DNA of 64,000 bases from Alphaproteobacteria bacterium (lineage in GTDB: Bacteria; Pseudomonadota; Alphaproteobacteria; UBA9219; RFNS01), in the NCBI GenBank assembly GCA_016124955.1, contig WGMR01000008.1:82004-146003 (forward strand), written 5' to 3'. The notes beneath the pieces were generated by a model. That model saw only the letters and a list, made by a program, of their open reading frames with translations, did no database searches and was not told the origin of the DNA. The position numbers were made by a program, and so were the translations under genes. Position 1 is the first letter of the stretch. The number at the start of each line of letters is the position of its first letter. Of this stretch, positions 21,774 through 28,503 are shown in pieces.

Positions 21774-21802
21774 CTTTTATGCCGGATTCGTACCGTATGC
21801 AA
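21774..21802 (-). promoter_or_regulatory. Candidate recA promoter
   Basis: On the minus strand, TTGCAT (21797-21802) and TAAAAG (21774-21779) are separated by 17 bases. The -35 abuts the LexA operator remnant, as expected for a LexA-repressed gene. The insertion element lies just upstream of it and leaves both core boxes intact. Confidence 0.45.
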
Positions 21803-21817
21803 GTTCTATTTTTGTCC
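21803..21817 (-). promoter_or_regulatory. LexA (SOS) operator of recA, damaged by the insertion
   Basis: The plus strand reads GTTCTATTTTTGTCC. The alphaproteobacterial LexA site is GTTC-N7-GTTC. The last two bases of the present site belong to the insertion element. The far side of the element continues ATTTTTGTTC from 22858, so the uninterrupted site was GTTCTATTTTTGTTC, a perfect match. The current site has one mismatch in its second half. Confidence 0.75.
21808..21815. repeat. Left copy of the 8-bp target site duplication
   Basis: ATTTTTGT directly left of the inverted repeat. It is identical to 22858-22865. Eight bases is the length made by IS1595-family elements. Confidence 0.92.
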
Positions 21818-21838
21818 CAATTATATACTTGACAAACC
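21816..21838 (+). repeat. Left terminal inverted repeat
   Basis: 23 bases beginning CCCAATTATATACTTGACA, an exact reverse complement of 22835-22857. It contains a TTGACA that can serve as an inward -35 box. Confidence 0.93.
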
Positions 21839-21856
21839 CAACGCTACTGGTAGTAT
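21829..21856 (+). promoter_or_regulatory. Candidate promoter formed by the left inverted repeat
   Basis: TTGACA (21829-21834) lies inside the inverted repeat. TAGTAT (21851-21856) follows after 16 bases. It would drive the first element ORF, whose start at 21884 has GGAG at 21872-21875. Confidence 0.45.
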
Positions 21857-21883
21857 GGGGGTAGAAACAACGGAGTTACCACT

Positions 21884-22450
21884 ATGAGCCTGTTAAATAA
21901 GGACTTTTTCCACAAAGAAAAAGCGGCCTTCCAGCACTTGGAAAGCATTTTGTGGCCTAATGGCCCCGTCTGCCCGCACTGCGGCCAGCACGAGCGTATC
22001 TACGTCCTAGAGGGTGTTAAGGACAAGAAGGGCCGGGTACGTCCGGGCCTCAAGAAGTGCGGTCATTGCCGCAAGCAATTCACTGTGCGCGTAAATACCG
22101 TGTTCGAGAGTGCTCATATTCCGCTGCATAAAATGTTGCAAGCGGTTTTCTTGCTTACGTCCAGCAAGAAGGGCTTTAGCGCCCATCAACTGCACCGTGT
22201 TTTGGAAATCACTTACAAGAGCGCGTGGTTTTTAGCGCATCGTATCCGCTTAGCCAGAGATTTGGTTTGGGATAGCGGCATCGAGGCCAAAGACTCTTTG
22301 CACGTTGCCTCGGCTTTAGAAGCCGGATTGGTGCGCTTTCACACTTTCGATGTCGGACTGCTGAATAAAAGCGGTAAGATCGGCAACCCTCCACTTATCA
22401 TTGAAAAGCCGAGCGTGGCGCAGCCCAAGCTTCGCCTTGTCACAAAATGA
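21884..22450 (+). CDS. Truncated IS1595 transposase joined to a PIN-domain-like tail
   Basis: A 188-residue product. Residues 1-125 match the N-terminal part of IS1595 transposases. They include a zinc ribbon with two CxxC pairs (CPHCGQ and CGHCRK) and the stretch SAHQLHRVLEITYKSAWFLAHRIR. An intact family member would continue into a DDE nuclease domain of about 150 residues, which is missing. The tail instead reads GIEAKDSLHVASALEAGLVRF-HTFD, which resembles the C-terminal half of PIN-domain toxins (an Asp followed by an Ala-rich helix, then a TFD-like turn). The join suggests a deletion or fusion that left the frame open. Transposition activity is not expected. The PIN assignment is a judgement by eye. 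Confidence 0.75.
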   Translation: MSLLNKDFFHKEKAAFQHLESILWPNGPVCPHCGQHERIYVLEGVKDKKGRVRPGLKKCGHCRKQFTVRVNTVFESAHIPLHKMLQAVFLLTSSKKGFSAHQLHRVLEITYKSAWFLAHRIRLARDLVWDSGIEAKDSLHVASALEAGLVRFHTFDVGLLNKSGKIGNPPLIIEKPSVAQPKLRLVTK

Positions 22451-22593
22451 AGAAGCTTAAAGCGCAGGGCAGAAAGTTTATTGAGGCAGCCCAGAAATCT
22501 GGCTGCGATGAATCCGAAGCCGTGTTCGCCATGCAGCTCAATCGTGTGGCCAAAGCCAAGCCGAAGCCCAAACCAAAAAAGGTGAAAAAATGA
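22447..22593 (+). CDS. Small Lys-rich passenger protein of the insertion element
   Basis: A 48-codon ORF overlapping both neighbours as ATGA. The product has a short helix with an acidic centre (FIEAAQKSGCDESEAVF) and a Lys/Pro repeat tail (AKAKPKPKPKK). Small proteins with a similar helix accompany phage and transposon genes in other proteobacteria, but no function is known to me. The double overlap with its neighbours is the main support that it is translated. Confidence 0.5.
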   Translation: MKKLKAQGRKFIEAAQKSGCDESEAVFAMQLNRVAKAKPKPKPKKVKK

Positions 22594-22823
22594 AAACAGC
22601 CCGCATCATCAATGCTGCCGTTTGGTTATATCTCTGGCTTAGTCAGGTTATGATGCCTGTTGTAGATGGCTCCGATTTCTGGGCGGAAAAAGGCAGGCAG
22701 CTATTACAGTTCGGCCCATTTGATGACCCGTCTAGACTGATGGGAAGGGCCATAATCCCCTTAATTCTGTGGTTCGTAATAGATCGAGGGCTTAAAAAGG
22801 TTAAGACCAGCAAAACCCCCTAA
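22590..22823 (+). CDS. Small two-helix membrane passenger protein
   Basis: A 77-residue product with two hydrophobic segments (INAAVWLYLWLSQVMMPVV and AIIPLILWFVIDRGL) and a Lys-rich end. It overlaps the preceding ORF as ATGA and ends just before the right inverted repeat. I do not recognise the family. Its location makes it a passenger of the element. Confidence 0.55.
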   Translation: MKTARIINAAVWLYLWLSQVMMPVVDGSDFWAEKGRQLLQFGPFDDPSRLMGRAIIPLILWFVIDRGLKKVKTSKTP

Positions 22824-22834
22824 ATACAGACTGT

Positions 22835-22857
22835 GGTTTGTCAAGTATATAATTGGG
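22835..22857 (-). repeat. Right terminal inverted repeat
   Basis: 23 bases ending GTCAAGTATATAATTGGG, the exact reverse complement of 21816-21838. Confidence 0.93.
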
Positions 22858-22865
22858 ATTTTTGT
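22858..22865. repeat. Right copy of the 8-bp target site duplication
   Basis: ATTTTTGT, identical to 21808-21815. The next bases TC complete the distal GTTC half of the former LexA operator. Confidence 0.92.
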
Positions 22866-23020
22866 TCTTTTTCTTCCGCAGGATTATTTGTTGTATTGGA
22901 GGCACATGGGTATTTCGTCTTAACGGCCTGTTAATCAATCTGAGGCAAGGTTCGGGAAAGTACATATTTTAGTAAGTAATTAACTGCGGTAGGGCCTGTG
23001 ATTACGGGGGAGGGGCACCA

Positions 23021-23203
23021 ATGACGTATGATTACCTTGTCCAGCGCTATGGGCCGGAAGGCGCCTTTGACATGCTGGTCATTATCGAGAAACTCGCGCG
23101 CCTGAAGGGCGAAATAGGTGCAACGATGACGGAGGACGAGCGGTTGCAACTTGCGATCACGCGCCTCAACGACGCCAGCTTCGGCGCGCGTGCGGCCAAT
23201 TAG
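23021..23203 (+). CDS. Small conserved-looking protein, paralogue of the gene at 40051
   Basis: A 60-residue product with a strong ribosome binding site (GGGGGAGG at 23006-23013). The N-terminal half (YDYLVQRYGPEGAFDMLVII, then EKLA) aligns with the product at 40051-40290, which has FDDLVSKFGQAMAVDILYTV then EKMA at the same place. The shared pattern is [YF]-D-x-LV-x-[RK]-[YF]-G-x3-A-x-D-[MI]-L-x2-[IV]-EK-[LM]-A. No function can be assigned. It lies between the insertion element and leuA. Confidence 0.65.
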   Translation: MTYDYLVQRYGPEGAFDMLVIIEKLARLKGEIGATMTEDERLQLAITRLNDASFGARAAN

Positions 23204-23206
23204 TCT

Positions 23207-23269
23207 ATGAAAAACAACCGTTTTTGGCGGTTGCTTTCGCGGGCCCCTATCTGGAATAATTACAAATAA
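23207..23269 (+). CDS. Possible leader peptide upstream of leuA
   Basis: A 20-codon ORF that starts three bases after the stop of the preceding small gene and ends nine bases before a stable hairpin in front of leuA. It contains adjacent Leu codons (TTG CTT) within RFWRLLSR. No good ribosome binding site is visible, so it would rely on coupling. The position and the following hairpin fit an attenuation leader, but this is only a candidate. Confidence 0.35.
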   Translation: MKNNRFWRLLSRAPIWNNYK

Positions 23270-23277
23270 CGAGCATA

Positions 23278-23310
23278 GCTCTACCCGACGGCAAAAGCCC
23301 CGGGCAGAGC
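23278..23310 (+). promoter_or_regulatory. Hairpin in the leuA leader
   Basis: GCTCTACCCG pairs with CGGGCAGAGC, with one mismatch and a 13-base loop that can fold further. Its 3' arm overlaps a weak ribosome binding site (GAGCGG, 23307-23312) for leuA. The downstream tail is only weakly T-rich (TATTTT). It could act as an attenuator or by hiding the ribosome binding site. Confidence 0.4.
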
Positions 23311-23321
23311 GGCGTATTTTC

Positions 23322-24923
23322 ATGAAAGATCGGGTGGCCATGAACGACAAGGAACCGGAGATTACGGCGGCACAGGACGGCAACCGCGTTATTATTTTCG
23401 ACACCACCTTGCGCGACGGGGAACAATCCCCCGGCGCTTCCATGAACCTTGATGAAAAGCTGCGCATTGCCGCCGCGCTCGAAGATCTGGGCGTGGATGT
23501 GATTGAAGCCGGTTTTCCCATCGCCAGCCCCGGCGATTTCGAAGCCGTGAACGCTATCGCCAAGCAGACGAAGCAAGCGACCGTTTGCGGGCTTGCGCGC
23601 GCCAACCGCACCGATATCGAACGCGCCGCCGAGGCGATCAAGCCTGCCGCCAGCGGCCGCATTCATACCTTCATCAGCACCTCGCCGCTGCATATGAAGC
23701 ATAAGTTGCAGATGGAGCCGGACAAGGTCCTGGAAAAGGTGTGGGAAAGCGTCACCTATGCCCGCCGCTTTACCGATGACGTGGAATGGTCGCCCGAAGA
23801 CGGCACGCGCACCGAGCATGATTTTCTGTGCCGCTGCGTCGAGGCCGCGATCAAGGCCGGCGCCACCACCATCAACATTCCCGACACGGTAGGCTACACC
23901 GTGCCGCAGGAATATGCCGCCTTGATCAAGATGCTGGTCGATCGCGTGCCGAACATCGACAAGGCCGTGATATCGACGCATTGCCACAACGATCTCGGGC
24001 TCGCGGTTGCCAACGCGCTTTCGGCGGTGATTTCCGGCGCGCGGCAGATCGAATGCACCATCAACGGGCTTGGCGAGCGCGCAGGCAACACCGCGCTTGA
24101 GGAGGTTGTGATGGCGCTGCGCACGCGCAGCGACGCCATGCCTTATACCACCGGCATCAAGACCGAGCTGATCACCAAAACATCGCGGCTCGTTTCCTCG
24201 ATCACCGGTTTCGTGGTGCAGCCGAACAAGGCGATCGTGGGCACCAATGCTTTCGCCCATGAAAGCGGAATTCATCAGGACGGCATGATCAAGAACAGCC
24301 AGACCTATGAAATCATGACGCCGGAATCGGTCGGGCTCAGCCGTTCTTCGCTCAAGCTCGGCAAGCTTTCCGGCCGCAACGCTTTCCGCACCAAGTTGAA
24401 GGATCTTGGCTACGATCTTGGCGACAACGCGCTTGAAGAAGCGTTCCGGCGCTTCAAGGCGCTCGCGGACGGCAAGCGCGATATCTGGGACGAAGATATT
24501 ATCGCGCTGGTGGACGACGAAGTCGCGCGCGAATATGACAAGGTAAAATTTGTCGGGCTTGAAGTGCGTGCGGGCAGCAAGGGCCCGCAGCAGGCTACAA
24601 TCGAGCTTGAGGTCGAAGGCACGCTGAAGACCGCGAAGGCGACCGGCAACGGCCCGGTGGACGCGATCTTCAACGCCATCACCGAGTTGATGCCGCACAA
24701 AGGCAAGCTTTTGCTTTATCAAGTCGGTGCCGTGACAGAAGGCACCGATGCGCAGGCGGAAGTTTCCGTGCGGCTTGAAGAAGGCGGTCGCACCGTGAAC
24801 GGGCAGGGCGCCGACCACGATACGCTGGTGGCATCGGCACGCGCCTATGTGCATGCGGTCAACAAGCTTTCGGTCAAGCGCCAGCGCACCGAGCCGCCCG
24901 CCATGGCGGCCGCGAGCGCCTGA
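23322..24923 (+). CDS. leuA: 2-isopropylmalate synthase
   Basis: A 533-residue enzyme that catalyses the first committed step of leucine synthesis, the condensation of 2-oxoisovalerate with acetyl-CoA. The metal-binding N-terminal motif DTTLRDGEQSPGASM, the HCHNDLGLAVANAL motif and the NGLGERAGNTALEEV signature are clear. A C-terminal LeuA dimer/regulatory domain follows from about residue 390, where leucine feedback would act. An in-frame ATG at 23340 is an alternative start. The upstream hairpin and short ORF may regulate expression. Confidence 0.95.
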   Translation: MKDRVAMNDKEPEITAAQDGNRVIIFDTTLRDGEQSPGASMNLDEKLRIAAALEDLGVDVIEAGFPIASPGDFEAVNAIAKQTKQATVCGLARANRTDIERAAEAIKPAASGRIHTFISTSPLHMKHKLQMEPDKVLEKVWESVTYARRFTDDVEWSPEDGTRTEHDFLCRCVEAAIKAGATTINIPDTVGYTVPQEYAALIKMLVDRVPNIDKAVISTHCHNDLGLAVANALSAVISGARQIECTINGLGERAGNTALEEVVMALRTRSDAMPYTTGIKTELITKTSRLVSSITGFVVQPNKAIVGTNAFAHESGIHQDGMIKNSQTYEIMTPESVGLSRSSLKLGKLSGRNAFRTKLKDLGYDLGDNALEEAFRRFKALADGKRDIWDEDIIALVDDEVAREYDKVKFVGLEVRAGSKGPQQATIELEVEGTLKTAKATGNGPVDAIFNAITELMPHKGKLLLYQVGAVTEGTDAQAEVSVRLEEGGRTVNGQGADHDTLVASARAYVHAVNKLSVKRQRTEPPAMAAASA

Positions 24924-25052
24924 ACACCATCTTTATCGCAGTATTAACGCCTTGATAACACTTCGTTAACGTGCGCGCGTTAATGTTGGGGTCGGGATTC
25001 CTCATCCATCCAGCCAATCCATCGCTGTTTTTAATTTCTGTCAGGCCTTCAC

Positions 25053-26159
25053 GTGAATCAACCGGTTGAACACATGAAAGAAAAACAGTTTGAATGGGCG
25101 CGCGCGACCGTCGCGCGATTGGAGCAGGAAGAGCTGCAACCGACACCCGAAAACTATTCGCTGTTTTTTGCCTATTACAGCGGGCGGATGCCCGGGCTGA
25201 ACCAGGCGATCGACAAGCTGACGGCCCGCCACGGCAGTCTCAGCCAGGAACAGTGCGGCGATTTGTACACCGCCCATCTGGGTATGGAAAAAGAACAGCA
25301 GGTGCTGGAAGAAACCAATACCGCGCTGGACGTTGAGCTGCGCAAGGTCATGAGCCTTCTGGACCAGGCCAATACCGGCACCAGAAGTTTCGACAAAACC
25401 CTGACCAACTTTTCCGGCGAACTGCAGGCGCCGCGCAGCATCGACCAGCTGCGTGCGGTGGTGAAGCGCGTCGCCACGGAAACCAAGGTGATTTCCGACC
25501 AGAATGTGAAGCTGCAAAAACAGCTTTCGGAATCGACCGAGCAAATGGCGGAGATGCGCACCAACCTTGACAAGGTGCGGCAGGAATCGCTGATCGACGC
25601 GCTGACCAAGGTCGGCAATCGCAAATTCTTCCAGGACGAAATCGCCCGCCTGACCGCCGAAGCGACCGAAACGCACGAATCGCTTTGCCTGCTGATGATC
25701 GATATCGATTACTTCAAGAAGTTCAACGATACGCACGGACATCTTGTGGGCGACCAGGTCTTGCGCCTTGTCGGCCATACGTTGACGGAAAACGTGAAGG
25801 GCCGCGACGTGATCTGCCGTTATGGCGGAGAGGAATTCGCGATCATGTTACCCGCCACGCCGCTTGAAGCGGCCGGGCGCGTGGCCGACCAGCTGCGCGT
25901 GACCGTGGGCACCAAGAAGATCACCCGCAAACCAAGCAACGAATCGCTCGGAACCATCACGCTTTCGATCGGCGTGACGCAGTATGTGGGCGGCGAGCCG
26001 GCGACCGTGATGGTCGAGCGCGCCGACGGCGCGCTGTACAAGGCCAAGCAAACCGGCCGCAACAAGGTGATGATTGCACCGTTGCCCCGCGGCGCGGATG
26101 AGCCCCAGGCGGAACATGAGGAAGTTGCGACGCCGGGACTGACCGAAACAAAGGAATAG
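25053..26159 (+). CDS. GGDEF-domain diguanylate cyclase
   Basis: A 368-residue protein. The N-terminal 200 residues are helical with a coiled-coil-like segment and no recognised sensor domain. The C-terminal GGDEF domain begins at DALTKVGNRKFFQDEI, carries the active-site signature as GGEEF (RYGGEEFAIML) and ends with ALYKAKQTGRNKV. An intact signature predicts cyclic di-GMP synthesis. The product-inhibition site RxxD upstream of GGEEF reads KGRD, so canonical feedback binding may be weakened. The predicted start is GTG; an ATG seven codons later (25074) is an alternative. No membrane segment is visible. Confidence 0.88.
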   Translation: MNQPVEHMKEKQFEWARATVARLEQEELQPTPENYSLFFAYYSGRMPGLNQAIDKLTARHGSLSQEQCGDLYTAHLGMEKEQQVLEETNTALDVELRKVMSLLDQANTGTRSFDKTLTNFSGELQAPRSIDQLRAVVKRVATETKVISDQNVKLQKQLSESTEQMAEMRTNLDKVRQESLIDALTKVGNRKFFQDEIARLTAEATETHESLCLLMIDIDYFKKFNDTHGHLVGDQVLRLVGHTLTENVKGRDVICRYGGEEFAIMLPATPLEAAGRVADQLRVTVGTKKITRKPSNESLGTITLSIGVTQYVGGEPATVMVERADGALYKAKQTGRNKVMIAPLPRGADEPQAEHEEVATPGLTETKE

Positions 26160-26207
26160 TTCCCCTTTCGTTCTTGCCCTTTTGCGCTTCCCGGTTTATT
26201 TAATCCT

Positions 26208-28478
26208 ATGACCGAAGCGGCTCTACCCGTTCAAGCCAGCGAACCCGATTTCATGCGCACGCTCAACGCCGCGCAGCGCGATGCCGTGCTGGCGCAGGAT
26301 GGGCCCGTGCTTGTACTGGCCGGCGCGGGCACCGGAAAGACGCGTGTGCTGACCGCGCGGCTGGCATGGCTTTTATATACAGGCCGCGCGGTGCCGGGGC
26401 AGATCATGGCCGTCACTTTCACCAACAAGGCGGCGCGCGAAGTGCGGGAGCGGGTTTCGGCCATGCTCGGCCGTTCGACCGAGGGTTGGTATCTGGGCAC
26501 CTTTCATGCGCTGGCGGCGCGGCTACTGCGCCCGCATGCCGAACGTGTCGGCCTTCGGCCCGATTTCACCATTCTGGATACCGACGATCAGCTGCGGCTG
26601 ATCAAGCAATTGCTGCAGGCCGAGAATATCGATGAAAAGAAATCGCCCGCGCGCATGGTGCTGAGTGTGATCGAGCGCTGGAAAGACCGGGGCTTGCCGC
26701 CGGAGCGCGTGAACGAGAAGCCGGGCGAGATGGCGAACGGCAAGATTTTGAAGATTTATCATTTGTATCAGGAAAGGTTGCGGACGCTGAACGCTTGCGA
26801 CTTCGGCGATCTGATGATGCACCAGCTTACCTTGCTGCAGGAAAACCCGGATATTCTGCTAGGCTATCACAACCGTTTTCGCTACCTTCTGGTTGACGAA
26901 TATCAGGATACCAACGTGGCGCAATATCTGTGGCTGCGGTTGCTGGCGCAGGGGCACAACAATATTTGCGTGGTGGGCGACGAAGACCAATCCATCTATG
27001 GGTGGCGCGGCGCCGAGATCGGCAATATTTTACGGTTCGAGGAGGATTTCCCGGGCGCCAAGGTGGTGCGGCTTGAGGAAAACTACCGTTCTACCGGCCA
27101 TATCCTTGGCGCCGCCGCCGGGCTGATCACGCATAACCGCGCCCGGCTCGGTAAAACGCTGTGGACGGCGGCCGAACAGGGCGACAAGGTTCTGGTGCGC
27201 GGCCTGTGGGACGGCGAGGAAGAAGCGCGCTGGGTGGCGGAGGAAATCGAAACGTTGCAACGCCGCCGCGTCGCGCTGGCCGACATGGCCGTGATGGTGC
27301 GCGCCGGTTTCCAGACGCGATCGTTCGAAGAACGCTTTATGACGCTCGGTATCCCTTACCGCGTGCTGGTGGGCGCGCGTTTCTATGAACGCGCCGAAAT
27401 CCGTGACGCGATGGCTTATATGCGCCTGATCAACAGCCCCGCGGACGATCTCGCGTTCGAGCGCATCATCAACGTGCCCAAGCGCGGCATCGGCCCCGCC
27501 GCGATGCAGCAGCTGCATATGGCGTCGCGCGAAGCGCGCATCCCGCTGGCTGAAGCCGCTTTGCGCCTTTGCGAAACCGACGAGCTGAAGCCCAAATTGC
27601 GTGCCAGCCTGCGCGAGCTTCTGGCCGGTTTTGCACGCTGGCGCGGCTTGCTGGAAACGCTGCCGCATACCGAAGTGGCGCAAATCGCGCTCGATGAAAG
27701 CGGCTATACGGCGATGTGGCAAGCCGATAAATCGCCCGAAGCGCCCGGGCGGCTCGAGAATCTGAAGGAACTTGTGAGCGCGATGGCGGAATTCGATACG
27801 CTGCCCGCATTCCTTGAGCATGTCAGCCTTGTGCTTGAACAAACCGAGCAGGCGGGCGCGGACCAGGTCAGCATTATGACCTTGCATGGTGCCAAGGGGC
27901 TCGAATTCGATCACGTGTTTCTACCCGGCTGGGAGGAAGAAATTTTCCCGAGCCGCAGAACGCTTGAAGAAAACGGTAATGCCGGGCTGGAAGAAGAGCG
28001 GCGGCTCGCTTACGTCGGCATCACGCGCGCGCGGCAGCGGGCCTGCATCAGCTTCGTTGCCAGCCGCAACATGTTCGGCAGCTGGATCAATGCCATTCCT
28101 TCGCGCTTTATCGCCGAATTGCCTTCGGATCATGTGCAGATGCATGCGCTTGCGGGCCGTGCCGCTTTTGGCGGCGGCGAAAATTACGGGCGGCGCGAAC
28201 GCGCCGCACCGCTATGGCAGCAGATGCAGAAACAGATGGGCGGCAAGCCCGCACGGCTTTCACGCCCGCCCGTCCGCGCGCCGCGCGATATCATTGATGT
28301 GGATTACGATGTGGTGCAGGAAGACGCCGATTTCGCCTTCCAGCCCGGCGCGCGCGTGTTCCATGAAAAATTCGGCCACGGCACCATCAAGCGCTATGAC
28401 CACGGCAAGCTGGAAATCGCTTTCGACAAGGCGGGCGTGAAGAAAGTTTTGGCCGAATTCGTCAGGGGCGCAAGCTAA
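26208..28478 (+). CDS. uvrD: UvrD/PcrA-type DNA helicase
   Basis: A 756-residue superfamily 1A helicase acting in repair and replication restart. Motif I is GAGTGKTRVL, motif II VDEYQDTN, motif III GDEDQSIYGWRGAEI, and motif VI YVGITRARQR. The C-terminal part ends in a Tudor-like segment (RVFHEKFGHGTIKRYDHGKLEIAF) typical of UvrD/PcrA. No GTTC-N7-GTTC LexA site is visible in the 48 bases upstream. It ends convergently with the next gene. Confidence 0.95.
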   Translation: MTEAALPVQASEPDFMRTLNAAQRDAVLAQDGPVLVLAGAGTGKTRVLTARLAWLLYTGRAVPGQIMAVTFTNKAAREVRERVSAMLGRSTEGWYLGTFHALAARLLRPHAERVGLRPDFTILDTDDQLRLIKQLLQAENIDEKKSPARMVLSVIERWKDRGLPPERVNEKPGEMANGKILKIYHLYQERLRTLNACDFGDLMMHQLTLLQENPDILLGYHNRFRYLLVDEYQDTNVAQYLWLRLLAQGHNNICVVGDEDQSIYGWRGAEIGNILRFEEDFPGAKVVRLEENYRSTGHILGAAAGLITHNRARLGKTLWTAAEQGDKVLVRGLWDGEEEARWVAEEIETLQRRRVALADMAVMVRAGFQTRSFEERFMTLGIPYRVLVGARFYERAEIRDAMAYMRLINSPADDLAFERIINVPKRGIGPAAMQQLHMASREARIPLAEAALRLCETDELKPKLRASLRELLAGFARWRGLLETLPHTEVAQIALDESGYTAMWQADKSPEAPGRLENLKELVSAMAEFDTLPAFLEHVSLVLEQTEQAGADQVSIMTLHGAKGLEFDHVFLPGWEEEIFPSRRTLEENGNAGLEEERRLAYVGITRARQRACISFVASRNMFGSWINAIPSRFIAELPSDHVQMHALAGRAAFGGGENYGRRERAAPLWQQMQKQMGGKPARLSRPPVRAPRDIIDVDYDVVQEDADFAFQPGARVFHEKFGHGTIKRYDHGKLEIAFDKAGVKKVLAEFVRGAS

Positions 28479-28503
28479 AGTTGCCCGCCGGTGGCTGTGC
28501 CCG

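Larger units (their letters stand above)
21816..22857 (+). mobile_element. IS1595-like non-autonomous insertion element with passenger ORFs
   Basis: A 1042-bp element bounded by perfect 23-bp inverted repeats and flanked by perfect 8-bp direct repeats. The first ORF starts as an IS1595-type transposase (zinc ribbon and helix-turn-helix) but lacks the DDE catalytic domain. Two more small ORFs follow with ATGA overlaps. It would need a transposase supplied from elsewhere to move. The complete ends and undamaged duplication suggest a fairly recent insertion. It lies in the recA LexA operator. Confidence 0.92.

Noticed and set aside
23247-24854. A 535-codon open frame on the minus strand opposite leuA
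   Set aside because: leuA on the plus strand carries all family motifs. The antisense frame is Arg/His/Gly-rich without any motif, as expected for a GC-rich shadow.
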